A stretch of 64,000 nt of DNA from Arthrobacter pascens (GTDB lineage: Bacteria > Actinomycetota > Actinomycetes > Actinomycetales > Micrococcaceae). Numbering within the stretch: the stretch's first letter is position 1; the number at the start of each line of letters is the position of its first letter. Shown piece after piece: positions 53,863 through 64,000 of this stretch. The stretch spans positions 496,001 to 560,000 of the forward strand of contig NZ_JAFHKT010000151.1 of the NCBI RefSeq assembly GCF_017052465.1. Reading direction: 5' to 3'. A program made the translations under genes and the position numbers. The notes beneath the pieces were generated by a model. The model was not told the origin of the DNA. It saw only the letters and a list, made by a program, of their open reading frames with translations, and searched no databases.

Positions 53863-55383
53863 ATGTCCAACGCCAACAACACCTCGCTCGAGCCCTATGA
53901 GGTCTGGTTCCTCACCGGCAGCCAGCACCTTTACGGGGAGGACGTCCTGAAGCAGGTCGCCGCCCAGTCCCAGGAGATTGCCGCCGCCCTCAACGCCTCC
54001 TCTGAGGTTCCGGTGAAGCTGGTCTGGAAGCCCGTGCTGACAGATTCCGACGCGATCCGCCGCACCGCGCTGGAAGCCAACTCCGATGATTCCGTCATCG
54101 GTGTGACGGCATGGATGCACACCTTCAGCCCTGCCAAGATGTGGATCCAGGGCCTGGACCTGCTCCGGAAGCCGCTGCTGCACCTGCACACCCAGGCCAA
54201 CGTGGAACTGCCCTGGGCGGACATCGACTTCGACTTCATGAACCTCAACCAGGCCGCCCACGGCGACCGCGAATTCGGCTACATCCAGTCCCGGCTCGGC
54301 GTTCCGCGCAAGACCGTGGTGGGGCACGTGTCCAATCCGGAGGTCGCCCGCCAGGTCGGAGCCTGGCAGCGGGCGTCCGCCGGCTGGGCCGCCGTCCGCA
54401 CCCTCAAGCTGACCCGCTTCGGGGACAACATGCGCAACGTCGCCGTCACCGAAGGAGACAAGACCGAAGCGGAACTGCGCTTCGGCGTCTCGGTCAACAC
54501 CTGGTCGGTCAACGAGCTCGCCGATGCGGTGCACGGCGCCGCGGAGTCCGACGTCGACGCCCTGGTGGCGGAGTACGAGCGCCTCTACGAGGTGGTTCCC
54601 GAGCTGAAGGCGGGCGGTGCCCGCCACGAGTCGCTGCGCTACAGCGCACGGATCGAGCTGGGCCTGCGCAGCTTCCTCGAAGCCAACGGTTCCGCCGCCT
54701 TCACCACGTCCTTCGAGGACCTCGGCGCCCTGCGCCAGCTGCCCGGCATGGCCGTGCAGCGGCTGATGGCCGACGGCTACGGCTTCGGCGCCGAAGGGGA
54801 CTGGAAGACGGCCATCCTGGTCCGCGCCGCCAAGGTCATGGGCGCCGGCCTGCCCGGCGGCGCCTCACTCATGGAGGACTACACCTACCACCTCACTCCC
54901 GGCCAGGAGAAGATCCTCGGAGCACACATGCTCGAGGTCTGCCCCTCCCTGACGGCCACCAAGCCGCGCGTCGAAATCCACCCGCTGGGCATCGGCGGCA
55001 AGGAAGACCCCGTCCGCATGGTGTTCGACACCGACGCCGGCCCCGGCGTCGTCGTCGCCCTCTCCGACATGCGCGACCGCTTCCGCCTCGTGGCGAACGC
55101 CGTCGATGTCGTGGACCTCGACGAGCCACTGCCAAACCTGCCCGTGGCACGTGCCCTCTGGTCACCCAAACCGGACTTCGCCACCTCCGCAGCCGCATGG
55201 CTCACCGCCGGAGCGGCGCACCACACCGTCCTCTCCACCCAGGTCGGCATGGACGTGTTCGAGGATTTCGCCGAAATCGCCCAGACCGAACTCCTCACGA
55301 TCGACGACGGCACCACCATCAAACAGTTCAAGAAGGAATTGAACTGGAACGCCGCATATTACAAGCTGGCCGGCGGGCTGTGA
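53863..55383 (+). CDS. araA: L-arabinose isomerase
   Basis: 506 aa. [13 protein letters not shown] at the N terminus is the family start, followed by [20 protein letters not shown] and [31 protein letters not shown] and MEDYTYHL hold the metal-binding acids and histidine. It interconverts L-arabinose and L-ribulose. AGGAG lies upstream of the ATG. The stop overlaps the mutarotase GTG start. Confidence 0.96.
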   Translation: MSNANNTSLEPYEVWFLTGSQHLYGEDVLKQVAAQSQEIAAALNASSEVPVKLVWKPVLTDSDAIRRTALEANSDDSVIGVTAWMHTFSPAKMWIQGLDLLRKPLLHLHTQANVELPWADIDFDFMNLNQAAHGDREFGYIQSRLGVPRKTVVGHVSNPEVARQVGAWQRASAGWAAVRTLKLTRFGDNMRNVAVTEGDKTEAELRFGVSVNTWSVNELADAVHGAAESDVDALVAEYERLYEVVPELKAGGARHESLRYSARIELGLRSFLEANGSAAFTTSFEDLGALRQLPGMAVQRLMADGYGFGAEGDWKTAILVRAAKVMGAGLPGGASLMEDYTYHLTPGQEKILGAHMLEVCPSLTATKPRVEIHPLGIGGKEDPVRMVFDTDAGPGVVVALSDMRDRFRLVANAVDVVDLDEPLPNLPVARALWSPKPDFATSAAAWLTAGAAHHTVLSTQVGMDVFEDFAEIAQTELLTIDDGTTIKQFKKELNWNAAYYKLAGGL

Positions 55384-56276
55384 CCGAGTACAGGATCAGT
55401 GCGGGGGAGTACACCGCCACCATTACTGCCCGCGGGGCTGCCTTGCGGGAGCTGCGCCACCGGGAACGGGACCTGATCGTCCCGTTCCCGGAAGGCGGAC
55501 CCATTCCTGACTACCGGGGCATCATCGCGGCCCCCTGGCCAAACCGGATCGCCGACGGCAAGTACACGTTCCGCGGCGCCGACTACCGCGTGCCCGTCAA
55601 CGAAGTGGAGCGGGACTGTGCCCTGCACGGCCTCGTCTTCCCCCTCGACTGGACCCTGCAGGAGCATTCCGGGTCCGCCGTGGTCCTCGCCTGCTCCGTT
55701 GGCCCGGTTCCCGGGTATCCGTTCCTGCTCAGGGTCACCGCCTCCTACCGCTTGGAAGCTGACGGCCTGCATGCGGGCGTAACGGCGACCAACTTCAGCG
55801 CCGACACCGCGCCGTACGGCGTGTGCCCGCACCCGTACCTGGTCGCCGGACCGGCCCCGCTGGATGAGTGGACGCTGGAGGTTCCGGCCGGCGAGTTCCT
55901 GGACGTGACCCCGGACCGGCTGCTTCCCCTTGCCGTACGGGCCGTGGACGGGCACGAGTTCGACTTCCGCGCGCCGCGCAGCATCGGTGCCACCAAGATC
56001 GACCACGCCTTCACCGGCATCACGTTCAGCGACGCCGGCCGCGCGCAACTCGTGGCCCGGGACCCGGGCGGGACCGGGGTCGGCATGGCCTGGGACCGGA
56101 CCTGCCAGTGGCTCCAGATCCATACGGCCGACAAGCAGCCCCCGGCACCGAACAGGCTGGGGCTCGCGGTGGAACCCATGACCTGCCCTCCTGACGCCTT
56201 CAACAGCGGCGCGGACCTGATCCGGCTGGAGCCCGGCGCCACGCACGAAGCATCCTGGAGCATCTTCGCCGCGTGA
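55380..56276 (+). CDS. Aldose 1-epimerase (mutarotase) family protein
   Basis: 298 aa from GTG at 55380, which overlaps the araA stop (GTGA). The galactose-mutarotase-like beta-sandwich shows [38 protein letters not shown] (catalytic His) and [13 protein letters not shown] (catalytic Glu). It would speed anomer exchange of arabinose, helping the isomerase and transporter. Last gene of the araBDA operon. Confidence 0.88.
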   Translation: MTEYRISAGEYTATITARGAALRELRHRERDLIVPFPEGGPIPDYRGIIAAPWPNRIADGKYTFRGADYRVPVNEVERDCALHGLVFPLDWTLQEHSGSAVVLACSVGPVPGYPFLLRVTASYRLEADGLHAGVTATNFSADTAPYGVCPHPYLVAGPAPLDEWTLEVPAGEFLDVTPDRLLPLAVRAVDGHEFDFRAPRSIGATKIDHAFTGITFSDAGRAQLVARDPGGTGVGMAWDRTCQWLQIHTADKQPPAPNRLGLAVEPMTCPPDAFNSGADLIRLEPGATHEASWSIFAA

Positions 56277-56291
56277 CGGCGCAGCTGGCTC

Positions 56292-57440
56292 TCAGGGGGC
56301 CGGGCGCGCGACCAGGACTACCTTGACCTCCTGGGTGTCCGCGCCCCTGCGGAATTCAACGGTCACGGTCTGCCCGGGGCTCCGGGTTCGCAGTGCTGCC
56401 AGCAGGTCCTCCGGCGAGGTGAGCTTGTCGCCGTCGAGCCTGATGAGCACGTCACCGGCGCGGATGCCGGCTTTCGCGGCCGGGCCGCCCTCCTGGACGG
56501 AGAGCGCCAGCGCCCCGAGGGTGTCCGGCAGGCCGAGTTCGCTGGCTATGGGCTGGGTGATTTCGGCCAGGCCCAGGCCGATGAATGCGTGATCGGCCGT
56601 GCCGTCCTCGCGGAGCTGGTCTGCGACCTTCACCGCGGTGGCGGCCGGGATGGCGAAGCCAAGGGCTACCGCGCCGGACTGGGGCGGGATGTATGCCTCG
56701 CTGATGCCGATCACTTCGCCGCGGCTGTTCACGACGGCGCCGCCGGAGTTGCCGGGGCTGATCGCCGCATCGGTCTGGATCAGGTCAACGAGGGACTGGC
56801 TGCTTGAGGCCGATCCGGGGATCTCCCGGTGGAGGCCCGAGATGATGCCCGCCGTCGCGGTGTTTGCGAATCCCAGCGGTGAGCCGATGACGACGGCCAG
56901 TTCTCCGATCCGCGGCAGGGCGGGCTGGAACTTGGCCGCCGGCAGGCCGGTCCTCTGTGCCTCCACGAGCGCCAGGTCCGCGATCGGGTCGGTGGCCCGC
57001 ACGGTTGCTGCCACCCGCTGGCCATCGGCAAAGCCCACTTCGACGTCGCGGCTGCCGCGAACCACGTGCTCGTTCGTCAGGATCAGTCCGTCCTCGGAAT
57101 ACACGACCCCGCTTCCCAGTCCGCCGCGGCCAGTGAAGATTGTCACCACGGACGGCTGGACGTTGCTGACGATCGCGGGGATGTCCGCAGCTCCCAACGG
57201 AGTTCCCTGCCCGGGCTGTTGCTGCCCCTGCCCCGGTGTCTGGCCGGTAGTTGCACGGCTGCCAGCCGTGCTGCCCGGAGACGGCGAGGCAATTGACGGC
57301 TCCGTACTCGGCTCCGGACTCTGTCCAGGACCCTGCCCCGGGCCCGTGCAGCCGGAGGCGATGGCGGCGAGAACTGCGGCTCCGATCAGGACCCTGACGG
57401 TACGGGACCTTGGGCCTCGTGCTGATTGCCGGGAGCACAT
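56292..57440 (-). CDS. HtrA/DegP-like serine protease with PDZ domain, lipoprotein
   Basis: 382 aa from ATG at 57440 (AAGGAGG 7 nt upstream). Lipobox AIASGC, then a Pro/Gly/Gln-rich linker (~25-85). The trypsin-like domain has His in LTNEHVV, Asp in DPIADLAL and Ser in SPGNSGGAVVN; a PDZ domain follows (~285-380, AGIRAGDVLIRLDGDKL). It would degrade or refold damaged envelope proteins. Convergent with the ara operon by 15 nt. Confidence 0.9.
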   Translation of the reverse strand: MCSRQSARGPRSRTVRVLIGAAVLAAIASGCTGPGQGPGQSPEPSTEPSIASPSPGSTAGSRATTGQTPGQGQQQPGQGTPLGAADIPAIVSNVQPSVVTIFTGRGGLGSGVVYSEDGLILTNEHVVRGSRDVEVGFADGQRVAATVRATDPIADLALVEAQRTGLPAAKFQPALPRIGELAVVIGSPLGFANTATAGIISGLHREIPGSASSSQSLVDLIQTDAAISPGNSGGAVVNSRGEVIGISEAYIPPQSGAVALGFAIPAATAVKVADQLREDGTADHAFIGLGLAEITQPIASELGLPDTLGALALSVQEGGPAAKAGIRAGDVLIRLDGDKLTSPEDLLAALRTRSPGQTVTVEFRRGADTQEVKVVLVARPAP

Positions 57441-57542
57441 CGACGTTCCTCCTTGCACGCGTGGGTGGAAGCTGATTAAACGCTAGTCCCGGGCGGCAGT
57501 GGCGGCCAGAGCCGATTCATGGCTATGTGCGCCGAGCCCCTG

Positions 57543-57584
57543 GACGGTGCGGAAAAGACGGTGCGGAAAAGACGGTTCGGAAAA
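57543..57584. repeat. 14-bp minisatellite, three units
   Basis: GACGGTGCGGAAAA at 57543-57556 and 57557-57570, then GACGGTTCGGAAAA at 57571-57584 (one change). Lies between hemA and the protease start. Confidence 0.85.
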
Positions 57585-57600
57585 CCGGTGCCACGCGCGC

Positions 57601-58974
57601 CTAACTCGCTTGCGCCGCCCCCTCATCGGCGGTGTGCACAGGGGCTTGTCCAGCTTCCGCTTCTACGTTCAGCCCGTAGAGGGCTTCGAGGGCTGCGGTG
57701 TAGTCGGCCTGCCGGCCGGACGCCGCGAGTTCCCGTGCCCGGGCGGTGGGCACATGCATGAGCTGCCGGACTACCCGCCGCAAGGCGAACTCCACGGCTT
57801 CGGCGGTGGCGGTGCAGCCATGCTGGTTCTTGACCCGCGCCACCTCGCTGGCCAGAACCCGCTGCATGTGTCCGCGCAGGGCCACAATCGCGGGGTCCAC
57901 GAGGCGGGCCTGCTGGTCTTCCTCGAACCGCATCGCCGCCTCCCGGACCAGGTCGGCGGCCTCCTGGACAACGGCAGAGTGCTCAGGCGGTGAGGCGAGC
58001 CGCACGTCGTCCAAGGTGATGAGTTCAATGCAAGGCAGGTCACCGGTCTCTGGCTCGAAGTCGCGGCCAAGGGCAAGGTCGACGACGATGAGGCGTTCCT
58101 GCGCGGCCCGCCGGAAGTGCCTGAAGTCGTCAGCTCCGAGCCGGGTTCCGCGGCCGCTGCAGCCGATCACGACGTCGGCGCCCCGGACCGCCGCCGGCAG
58201 CTCGGAGCGCCTCAGCGCAGCAGCGCCCCGGGCCGTGGCGAAGGGCTCGGCGCGTCCGGACCATGAAAAGACGGAGACGTTGTCACACTGCCCGGCTGCA
58301 AGGAGTGCCAGGGTGGATCCGGCGTAGGCGCCAGTGCCGATGACAACCACCGACAACCCGGCCAATCCAAAGCGCCCCAGCTTCGCCGCGGCCAGGTCCA
58401 GGGCAACGGAGACCATCGAGCGCCCCGCGTCGCCCAGCGCGGTCAAGGATCCGACGTCGCGTGCGGCGCGTGAGGCGGCCTGGAACAGGCGGATCAGGGG
58501 GCCGCTGGCCGCGCCCGTTTCCTGCGCCGCTGACAGGGCCCGCCGCAGCTGGCCCGCAATTTCCCGTTCGCCGACCACCGCCGAATCCAGCCCGGCGCCC
58601 ACGGCAAAGAGGTGTGCCGGCACTGCCTGGCCGGCCAAAAAGTCCAGGGACCCGCTGAGCTCATCGTCGGGGACACCGGAGCAGTTGCTGATCATCGACA
58701 GCACGCGGCTCCGGGCAACGAACGGCTCCGTGCCGGCCTCGATCTCAAAGTAGACCTCGAAGCGGTTGCATGTCGACAGCAGCACAGACCCGGATATGCC
58801 GGGGGAAGCCGCCAGGGCCGCGGACGTGATCCGGCGCGGGCCCGAACCCAGCCGCGCAAGGAAATCCAGTCCGGCTCCGTGGTGGGCGGCGACCAGGGCG
58901 AACAGCTGGCCGCCCGGGGCCGAACCGGCGGCGTACCCCTCCGGTCCCGCCGGCATCTCAAGACCTTCTGGCAC
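57601..58974 (-). CDS. hemA: Glutamyl-tRNA reductase
   Basis: 457 aa from GTG at 58974; ATG at 58956 has AGAAGG 7 nt upstream and is also good. LSTCNRFEVYFE carries the catalytic Cys, VVGEREIAGQLRRAL binds the tRNA/NADPH region and VVVIGTGAYAGSTLALL the nucleotide. HMQRVLASEVARVKNQH leads into the dimerisation domain. It makes glutamate-1-semialdehyde for haem synthesis. It is isolated from other hem genes here. Confidence 0.94.
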   Translation of the reverse strand: MPEGLEMPAGPEGYAAGSAPGGQLFALVAAHHGAGLDFLARLGSGPRRITSAALAASPGISGSVLLSTCNRFEVYFEIEAGTEPFVARSRVLSMISNCSGVPDDELSGSLDFLAGQAVPAHLFAVGAGLDSAVVGEREIAGQLRRALSAAQETGAASGPLIRLFQAASRAARDVGSLTALGDAGRSMVSVALDLAAAKLGRFGLAGLSVVVIGTGAYAGSTLALLAAGQCDNVSVFSWSGRAEPFATARGAAALRRSELPAAVRGADVVIGCSGRGTRLGADDFRHFRRAAQERLIVVDLALGRDFEPETGDLPCIELITLDDVRLASPPEHSAVVQEAADLVREAAMRFEEDQQARLVDPAIVALRGHMQRVLASEVARVKNQHGCTATAEAVEFALRRVVRQLMHVPTARARELAASGRQADYTAALEALYGLNVEAEAGQAPVHTADEGAAQAS

Positions 58975-59181
58975 TGCATCCCCCTGTTCCTTGGCTTCCT
59001 CCGGGAACGACCTCCGCTACGTGGAGCCCGGCCCCCTGTGGCCAGGCGCCGTTGCCTGGCCACAGAGCTTGGCCCTGGGGACAGCGTGGGCCCACCACCT
59101 TGGGAAATTCCTGCGGGCGGGGCGCTGCGTGCCGCTTTCTGCAACGATGTATCCAGATGTAGCCGTGAGAAGGAGCCGTGG

Positions 59182-60186
59182 ATGGCCGTGACGATGAATG
59201 ACGTTGCCCGTCTGGCAGGGGTGTCCCTGAAAACCGTGTCCAACGTCCTCAACGACTATGAGTTCATCAGGCCGGCCACGAAGCAGAAGGTGCTGGATGC
59301 CATTGACGAACTCGGCTACGAGGCCAACCTGACAGCCCGAAGCCTGCGTTCCGGCAAGTCGCGGATGCTCGGTCTGGTTCTGTCCGACCTCTCGGCCCCG
59401 TACTACGCGGAGCTGGCCTCGCGCCTCATGTCCGTTGCCTCCGCCCGCGGTTACCGCGTGCTCGTGGAGCAGTCCGCGGCCCTCGAGGAGAACGAGCTCA
59501 GCGCATTGCATGGGCCCTTCCGCCAGCTGACCGACGGGCTCCTGTTCACGCCCCTGAGGCTGGATCCGGACACCGTGGCGGGCCGGATCGGAAGCAAGCC
59601 GCTCGTGATGTTAGGCGAGCACATCCAGGACCCACGGTTCGATACCGTCACGATGAAGAACGTCCGGGCGGCCCAGGCGATGACTGCCCACCTGCTGGCG
59701 GGAGGTCGGCGTCGGATAGCAGTGATCGGGGCATCGGCAGGGGACAGCACCGGAAGCCCGGGGCTGCGGCTGACCGGCTATCGGCGGGCGCTCGACGAGG
59801 CTGGCGTGGGGTTCGAACCCGCACTCATCGTGCCGTCCGAGTGGCGCCGGGACGCCGGGGCATCCGCGGTGGAGGCGCTGCTGGACCGCGCAGTGCCGTT
59901 CGACGCCGTCTTCGGATTGAACGATGCCCTCGCACTGGGCGCCATGCATGAACTTCTCATCCGCGGCGTCAAGGTTCCGCAAGACGTTGCCGTGGCAGGC
60001 TTCGACGATATTGATGAGGCCCGCTTCGCCTCCCCTTCGCTGACCACCGTGGCACCGGGCATGCAGGAGATCGCTGAACGCTCTGTTGGGCTCCTGATCG
60101 ACCGGATCGAAGGCAAGGAGAAATCCGACGACGGCGTGCACGTCGAAGCGGGGTTCGAACTGAGGATCCGATCCTCGGCACCGTAG
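59182..60186 (+). CDS. LacI family regulator
   Basis: 334 aa from ATG at 59182 (AAGGAG 6 nt upstream). HTH MNDVARLAGVSLKTVSNVLN and hinge ARSLRSGKS; the sugar domain ends with VAVAGFDDIDEARFASPS. The recognition helix (VSLKTVSNV) differs from the tandem pair at 37-39 kb, so it should bind other sites. Its targets are unknown; the next gene is a cysteine hydrolase. Confidence 0.88.
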   Translation: MAVTMNDVARLAGVSLKTVSNVLNDYEFIRPATKQKVLDAIDELGYEANLTARSLRSGKSRMLGLVLSDLSAPYYAELASRLMSVASARGYRVLVEQSAALEENELSALHGPFRQLTDGLLFTPLRLDPDTVAGRIGSKPLVMLGEHIQDPRFDTVTMKNVRAAQAMTAHLLAGGRRRIAVIGASAGDSTGSPGLRLTGYRRALDEAGVGFEPALIVPSEWRRDAGASAVEALLDRAVPFDAVFGLNDALALGAMHELLIRGVKVPQDVAVAGFDDIDEARFASPSLTTVAPGMQEIAERSVGLLIDRIEGKEKSDDGVHVEAGFELRIRSSAP

Positions 60187-60272
60187 TGGACGCCCAATGA
60201 GTTATTCCGGCATCGTCGTGGGTACCTGAAACCTGTGGCTTCCGTCGGCCGGGACAACGGAAAGGATCCGCA

Positions 60273-60827
60273 ATGATCGCCCTGCTGGTCATCGATATGC
60301 AGAATGCCTACTTCGAGGATCCTGCGCTGGCTCCGCGGCAGGACACCCTGGTCCGGGCCTGCAACCGCCTCATCGCCGAATCGGCCGCAAGCGGCGCCAA
60401 GATACTGCTGGTGGGAACCGAACACGAGCGGGACAAGTCCACCTGGTCACTGAACATGCTGGATGACGACCAGGGGTTCATCTTCCGCGGTTCGGCTCAG
60501 GCTGACTTCGTGCCCGGGCTGCAGACCGACGGGCTGCCCCGCCTGATCAAGACGCGCGACAGCGCCTTCACCGGGACAGACCTGCTGTCGCGGCTGCGGA
60601 ACTGGGAGGTTGGGGAGATAGTGCTGGCCGGCGTCGCCACCCACAACTGCATTGCCCAGACGGCGGCCGACGCCTTCGCGCACAACGTCCGCGTCGTCTA
60701 CGCCGAGGAGGCCATGGCATCCGGGGACGAGCGGGCCGCGGCGGACATGTTGCGCATTCTGTCCGATGAATATCGCCAGCCGGTGCTGTCCACGGACGCC
60801 ATCGCAAAACGCCTGAAGGGCATGTAG
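60273..60827 (+). CDS. Cysteine hydrolase of the isochorismatase superfamily
   Basis: 184 aa. Catalytic triad: Asp in [11 protein letters not shown], Lys in LIKTRDSAF and Cys in [16 protein letters not shown]. Members split amide bonds in nicotinamide, biuret, ureidoacrylate or carbamoylsarcosine. The substrate here is open; the urease operon starts 104 nt further on and could use released urea or ammonia. Confidence 0.85.
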   Translation: MIALLVIDMQNAYFEDPALAPRQDTLVRACNRLIAESAASGAKILLVGTEHERDKSTWSLNMLDDDQGFIFRGSAQADFVPGLQTDGLPRLIKTRDSAFTGTDLLSRLRNWEVGEIVLAGVATHNCIAQTAADAFAHNVRVVYAEEAMASGDERAAADMLRILSDEYRQPVLSTDAIAKRLKGM

Positions 60828-60930
60828 CCAGGAAATCTTGCCGAAACGTCCGCGGATTACGCTGGTCACACACCGCCGCGCGGGTGCTGCGGCACACTGC
60901 GGTGGTGTCCGTCATCGAAGGGATCCCGGA

Positions 60931-61233
60931 ATGCATCTGATGCCCCGCGAGCAGGAAAAGCTCATGATCGTGGTTGCAGCCGACCTCGCACGCCGCCGGC
61001 AGGCGCGCGGGCTCAAGCTGAACTTTCCGGAGGCTGTGGCCATCATCAGCTACGAACTGATCGAAGGGGCACGGGACGGGCGGACGGTTGCCGAGCTCAT
61101 GAGCTACGGCACCACGCTCCTCAGCCGCGACGACGTCATGGAAGGCGTCCCCGAGATGATTCACGATGTCCAGATCGAGGCGACCTTCCCCGACGGCACC
61201 AAGCTCGTCACCGTCCACGATCCCATCCGATAG
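60931..61233 (+). CDS. ureA: Urease gamma subunit
   Basis: 100 aa. [20 protein letters not shown] start and [21 protein letters not shown] are diagnostic of UreA, and [12 protein letters not shown] is the end. It is the small structural subunit. Nine nt before ureB. Confidence 0.95.
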   Translation: MHLMPREQEKLMIVVAADLARRRQARGLKLNFPEAVAIISYELIEGARDGRTVAELMSYGTTLLSRDDVMEGVPEMIHDVQIEATFPDGTKLVTVHDPIR

Positions 61234-61242
61234 GGAGGCGCC

Positions 61243-61586
61243 ATGATTCCGGGAGAGTATGTCCTGCGGACCGAACCACTGACCGTCAACGCGGGACGCG
61301 AGGCGATCGACGTCGTCGTCGTTAATACAGGTGACCGCCCCGTCCAGGTGGGTTCGCACTACCATTTCGCCGAGGCGAACGCTGCGCTGAAGTTCGACCG
61401 CCAGGCCGCCTTCGGCCGCCGGCTCGACATCCCCGCGGGCACCGCCGCCCGGTTTGAGCCCGGAGACGGCAGGACAGTGCGGCTCATCGAGTTAGCGGGC
61501 AGCCGTGAGGTGTTCGGGCTGAGCAACGGGGTCAACGGCAGTCTCGGCCCGGCACGGTCCGCACAGGAAAACGCAGGGGGAGCGCA

Positions 61587-61590
<4 letters not shown>
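61243..61590 (+). CDS. ureB: Urease beta subunit
   Basis: 115 aa from ATG at 61243 (GGGAGG upstream). MIPGEYVLR start, [20 protein letters not shown] and [21 protein letters not shown] are UreB motifs. The GTGA overlap couples it to ureC. Confidence 0.95.
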
Positions 61591-63332
<1,742 letters not shown>

Positions 63333-63355
63333 GTTCCCCGACCCCCGGAGCCCAC

Positions 63356-63841
63356 GTGATCATCGAGAAAATCCTCGGCAACCTGCACGACCTTCCCGCC
63401 GCGGAGGCCGCCGCCTTCGCCGGGCTGCACCAGGAAAAAGTGGTGCTGCCCAGCGCCCAGCTGGTCAAACGCATCCAGCGCGTCACCACGGACCACGGCA
63501 AGGACATCGGCATCCGGCTGCCGTCCGGTTCCGGGGATCTCCGCGACGGCGACATCCTGTATGTCGCGGAAACCAACATGATCGTGGTGTCCGTGCTGCC
63601 CACCGACGTCCTGGTGGTGGCGCCCCGCTCCATCCACGAAATGGGCGTGGTGGCGCACTCACTCGGCAACCGGCACCTGCAGGCCCAGTTCTTCGACGCT
63701 GCCTCCGAGTACGGGGCTGACGTCATGGTGTGCCAGTACGACCACACCGTGGAGGACTACCTCAAACACGCCGGAGTGCCCTACGACCGCCAGGAACGCG
63801 TGATGCCGGTTCCTTTCCGCCATGCCGAACACAGCCACTAG
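63356..63841 (+). CDS. ureE: Urease accessory protein UreE (nickel chaperone)
   Basis: 161 aa from GTG at 63356 (GGAG upstream). N-terminal beta domain (MIIEKILGNL) and a C-terminal ferredoxin-like part with GNRHLQAQF, YDHTVEDYL and the nickel-binding HAEHSH tail. It hands nickel to the urease complex. Confidence 0.93.
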   Translation: MIIEKILGNLHDLPAAEAAAFAGLHQEKVVLPSAQLVKRIQRVTTDHGKDIGIRLPSGSGDLRDGDILYVAETNMIVVSVLPTDVLVVAPRSIHEMGVVAHSLGNRHLQAQFFDAASEYGADVMVCQYDHTVEDYLKHAGVPYDRQERVMPVPFRHAEHSH

Positions 63842-64000
63842 TTCCGGCGCGGGAGCGCCAGCGGGTGAAGGGGGCCGTGCCCGTCCCCAGGCGCTCCCAA
63901 TCCTCGCAAGCTCGGATCGGGGCCCTCGCGCCAGTGGGCCCCTCGCGCGGCCCGCCACGCCGCGGCCCCCTTCACCCGCCGCCGCTGCGGCAGGGGGCTA
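63822..64000 (+). CDS. ureF: Probable urease accessory protein UreF, N-terminal fragment (runs off the right edge)
   Basis: From ATG at 63822 the frame stays open to the window end (~59 codons), overlapping ureE by 20 nt. The encoded start (MPNTATSSGAGAPAG) is Pro/Ala/Gly/Arg-rich and not yet recognisable. In most urease operons ureF follows ureE, and UreF often has a variable N terminus, so the call rests on position. A 17-bp inverted repeat lies inside. Confidence 0.5.
   Translation, partial: MPNTATSSGAGAPAGEGGRARPQALPILASSDRGPRASGPLARPATPRPPSPAAAAAGG
63861..63979. repeat. Inverted repeat inside the presumed ureF start
   Basis: Perfect 17-bp arms GCGGGTGAAGGGGGCCG (63861-63877) and its complement (63963-63979), separated by 85 nt. 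The loop has two GGGCCCTCGCGC-like copies. Confidence 0.7.

Noticed and set aside
54111-55379. Long upstream extension of the mutarotase frame through araA
   Set aside because: Arg-rich shadow of araA; the GTG at 55380 overlapping the araA stop is the natural start.

Overview
The window is high-GC actinobacterial DNA, most likely from the Micrococcaceae (Arthrobacter/Pseudarthrobacter type). The protein families, the frequent GTG/TTG starts with strong Shine-Dalgarno sites, a PhoP-type PHO box and close matches to classical Arthrobacter enzymes (homoprotocatechuate 2,3-dioxygenase, phenylethylamine oxidase) all point there. It reads as a catabolic chromosomal region with no phage or IS element. 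Coding density is high except for a decayed patch at about 1.66-3.40 kb.

Layout. (1) 0-1.66 kb: a Gfo/Idh/MocA oxidoreductase and a cut-off ROK sugar kinase, with their promoter. (2) 1.66-3.40 kb: a gene graveyard with a remnant of a glycogen-debranching-type glucosidase and a frameshifted enolase-superfamily dehydratase. (3) 3.4-15.2 kb: a homoprotocatechuate (3,4-dihydroxyphenylacetate) meta-cleavage operon on the minus strand. It encodes a FAH-RraA fusion, a GntR regulator, HpaE, HpaD, HpaH, HpaI and GabD. A MobA-like flavin hydroxylase and an MHS-family transporter diverge from it. (4) 15.2-16.6 kb: a secreted GH16 lipoprotein with a long structured leader. (5) 16.7-29.9 kb: amine and nitrogen metabolism. 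This holds an aldehyde dehydrogenase, a TetR regulator, a cupin, a flavin amine oxidase, an APC permease, an AmiS/UreI channel, glutamate dehydrogenase, an AraC regulator, a second TetR regulator and a copper/TPQ amine oxidase, then a membrane protein, a DUF1761 protein and a flavin reductase. (6) 30.0-36.0 kb: phosphate uptake (pstSCAB behind a PHO box, then a DUF47-Pit pair). (7) 36.3-37.3 kb: a conserved hypothetical gene and tRNA-Lys(UUU). (8) 37.4-56.3 kb: an arabinan/L-arabinose system. It has two tandem LacI regulators, a YtfQRT-YjfF-type furanose ABC transporter, secreted GH43, GH51 and LamG-GH43 enzymes, araBDA and a mutarotase. (9) 56.3-60.8 kb: an HtrA-like protease, hemA, a third LacI regulator and a cysteine hydrolase. 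(10) 60.9-64.0 kb: ureABCE and the start of a probable ureF that runs off the window.

How it fits together. Aromatic amines can be oxidised by the amine oxidases and an aldehyde dehydrogenase to aryl acetates. The MobA-like enzyme may hydroxylate these to homoprotocatechuate, which the hpa operon cleaves to pyruvate and succinate. GdhA can recapture the ammonia. In the arabinose block, extracellular enzymes release arabinofuranose and arabino-oligosaccharides, the furanose transporter imports them, and AraA/AraB/AraD convert arabinose to xylulose-5-phosphate. Five copies of a GTTAGCG-type LacI operator tie this block together, and two of its promoters share the same architecture. The most novel-looking items are the FAH-RraA fusion in a pathway that lacks hpaF and hpaBC, the operator network of the arabinose regulon, a shared TetR operator around the copper amine oxidase locus, and a repeat-derived HpaI C terminus. 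Everything here was read by eye; no database search was run.
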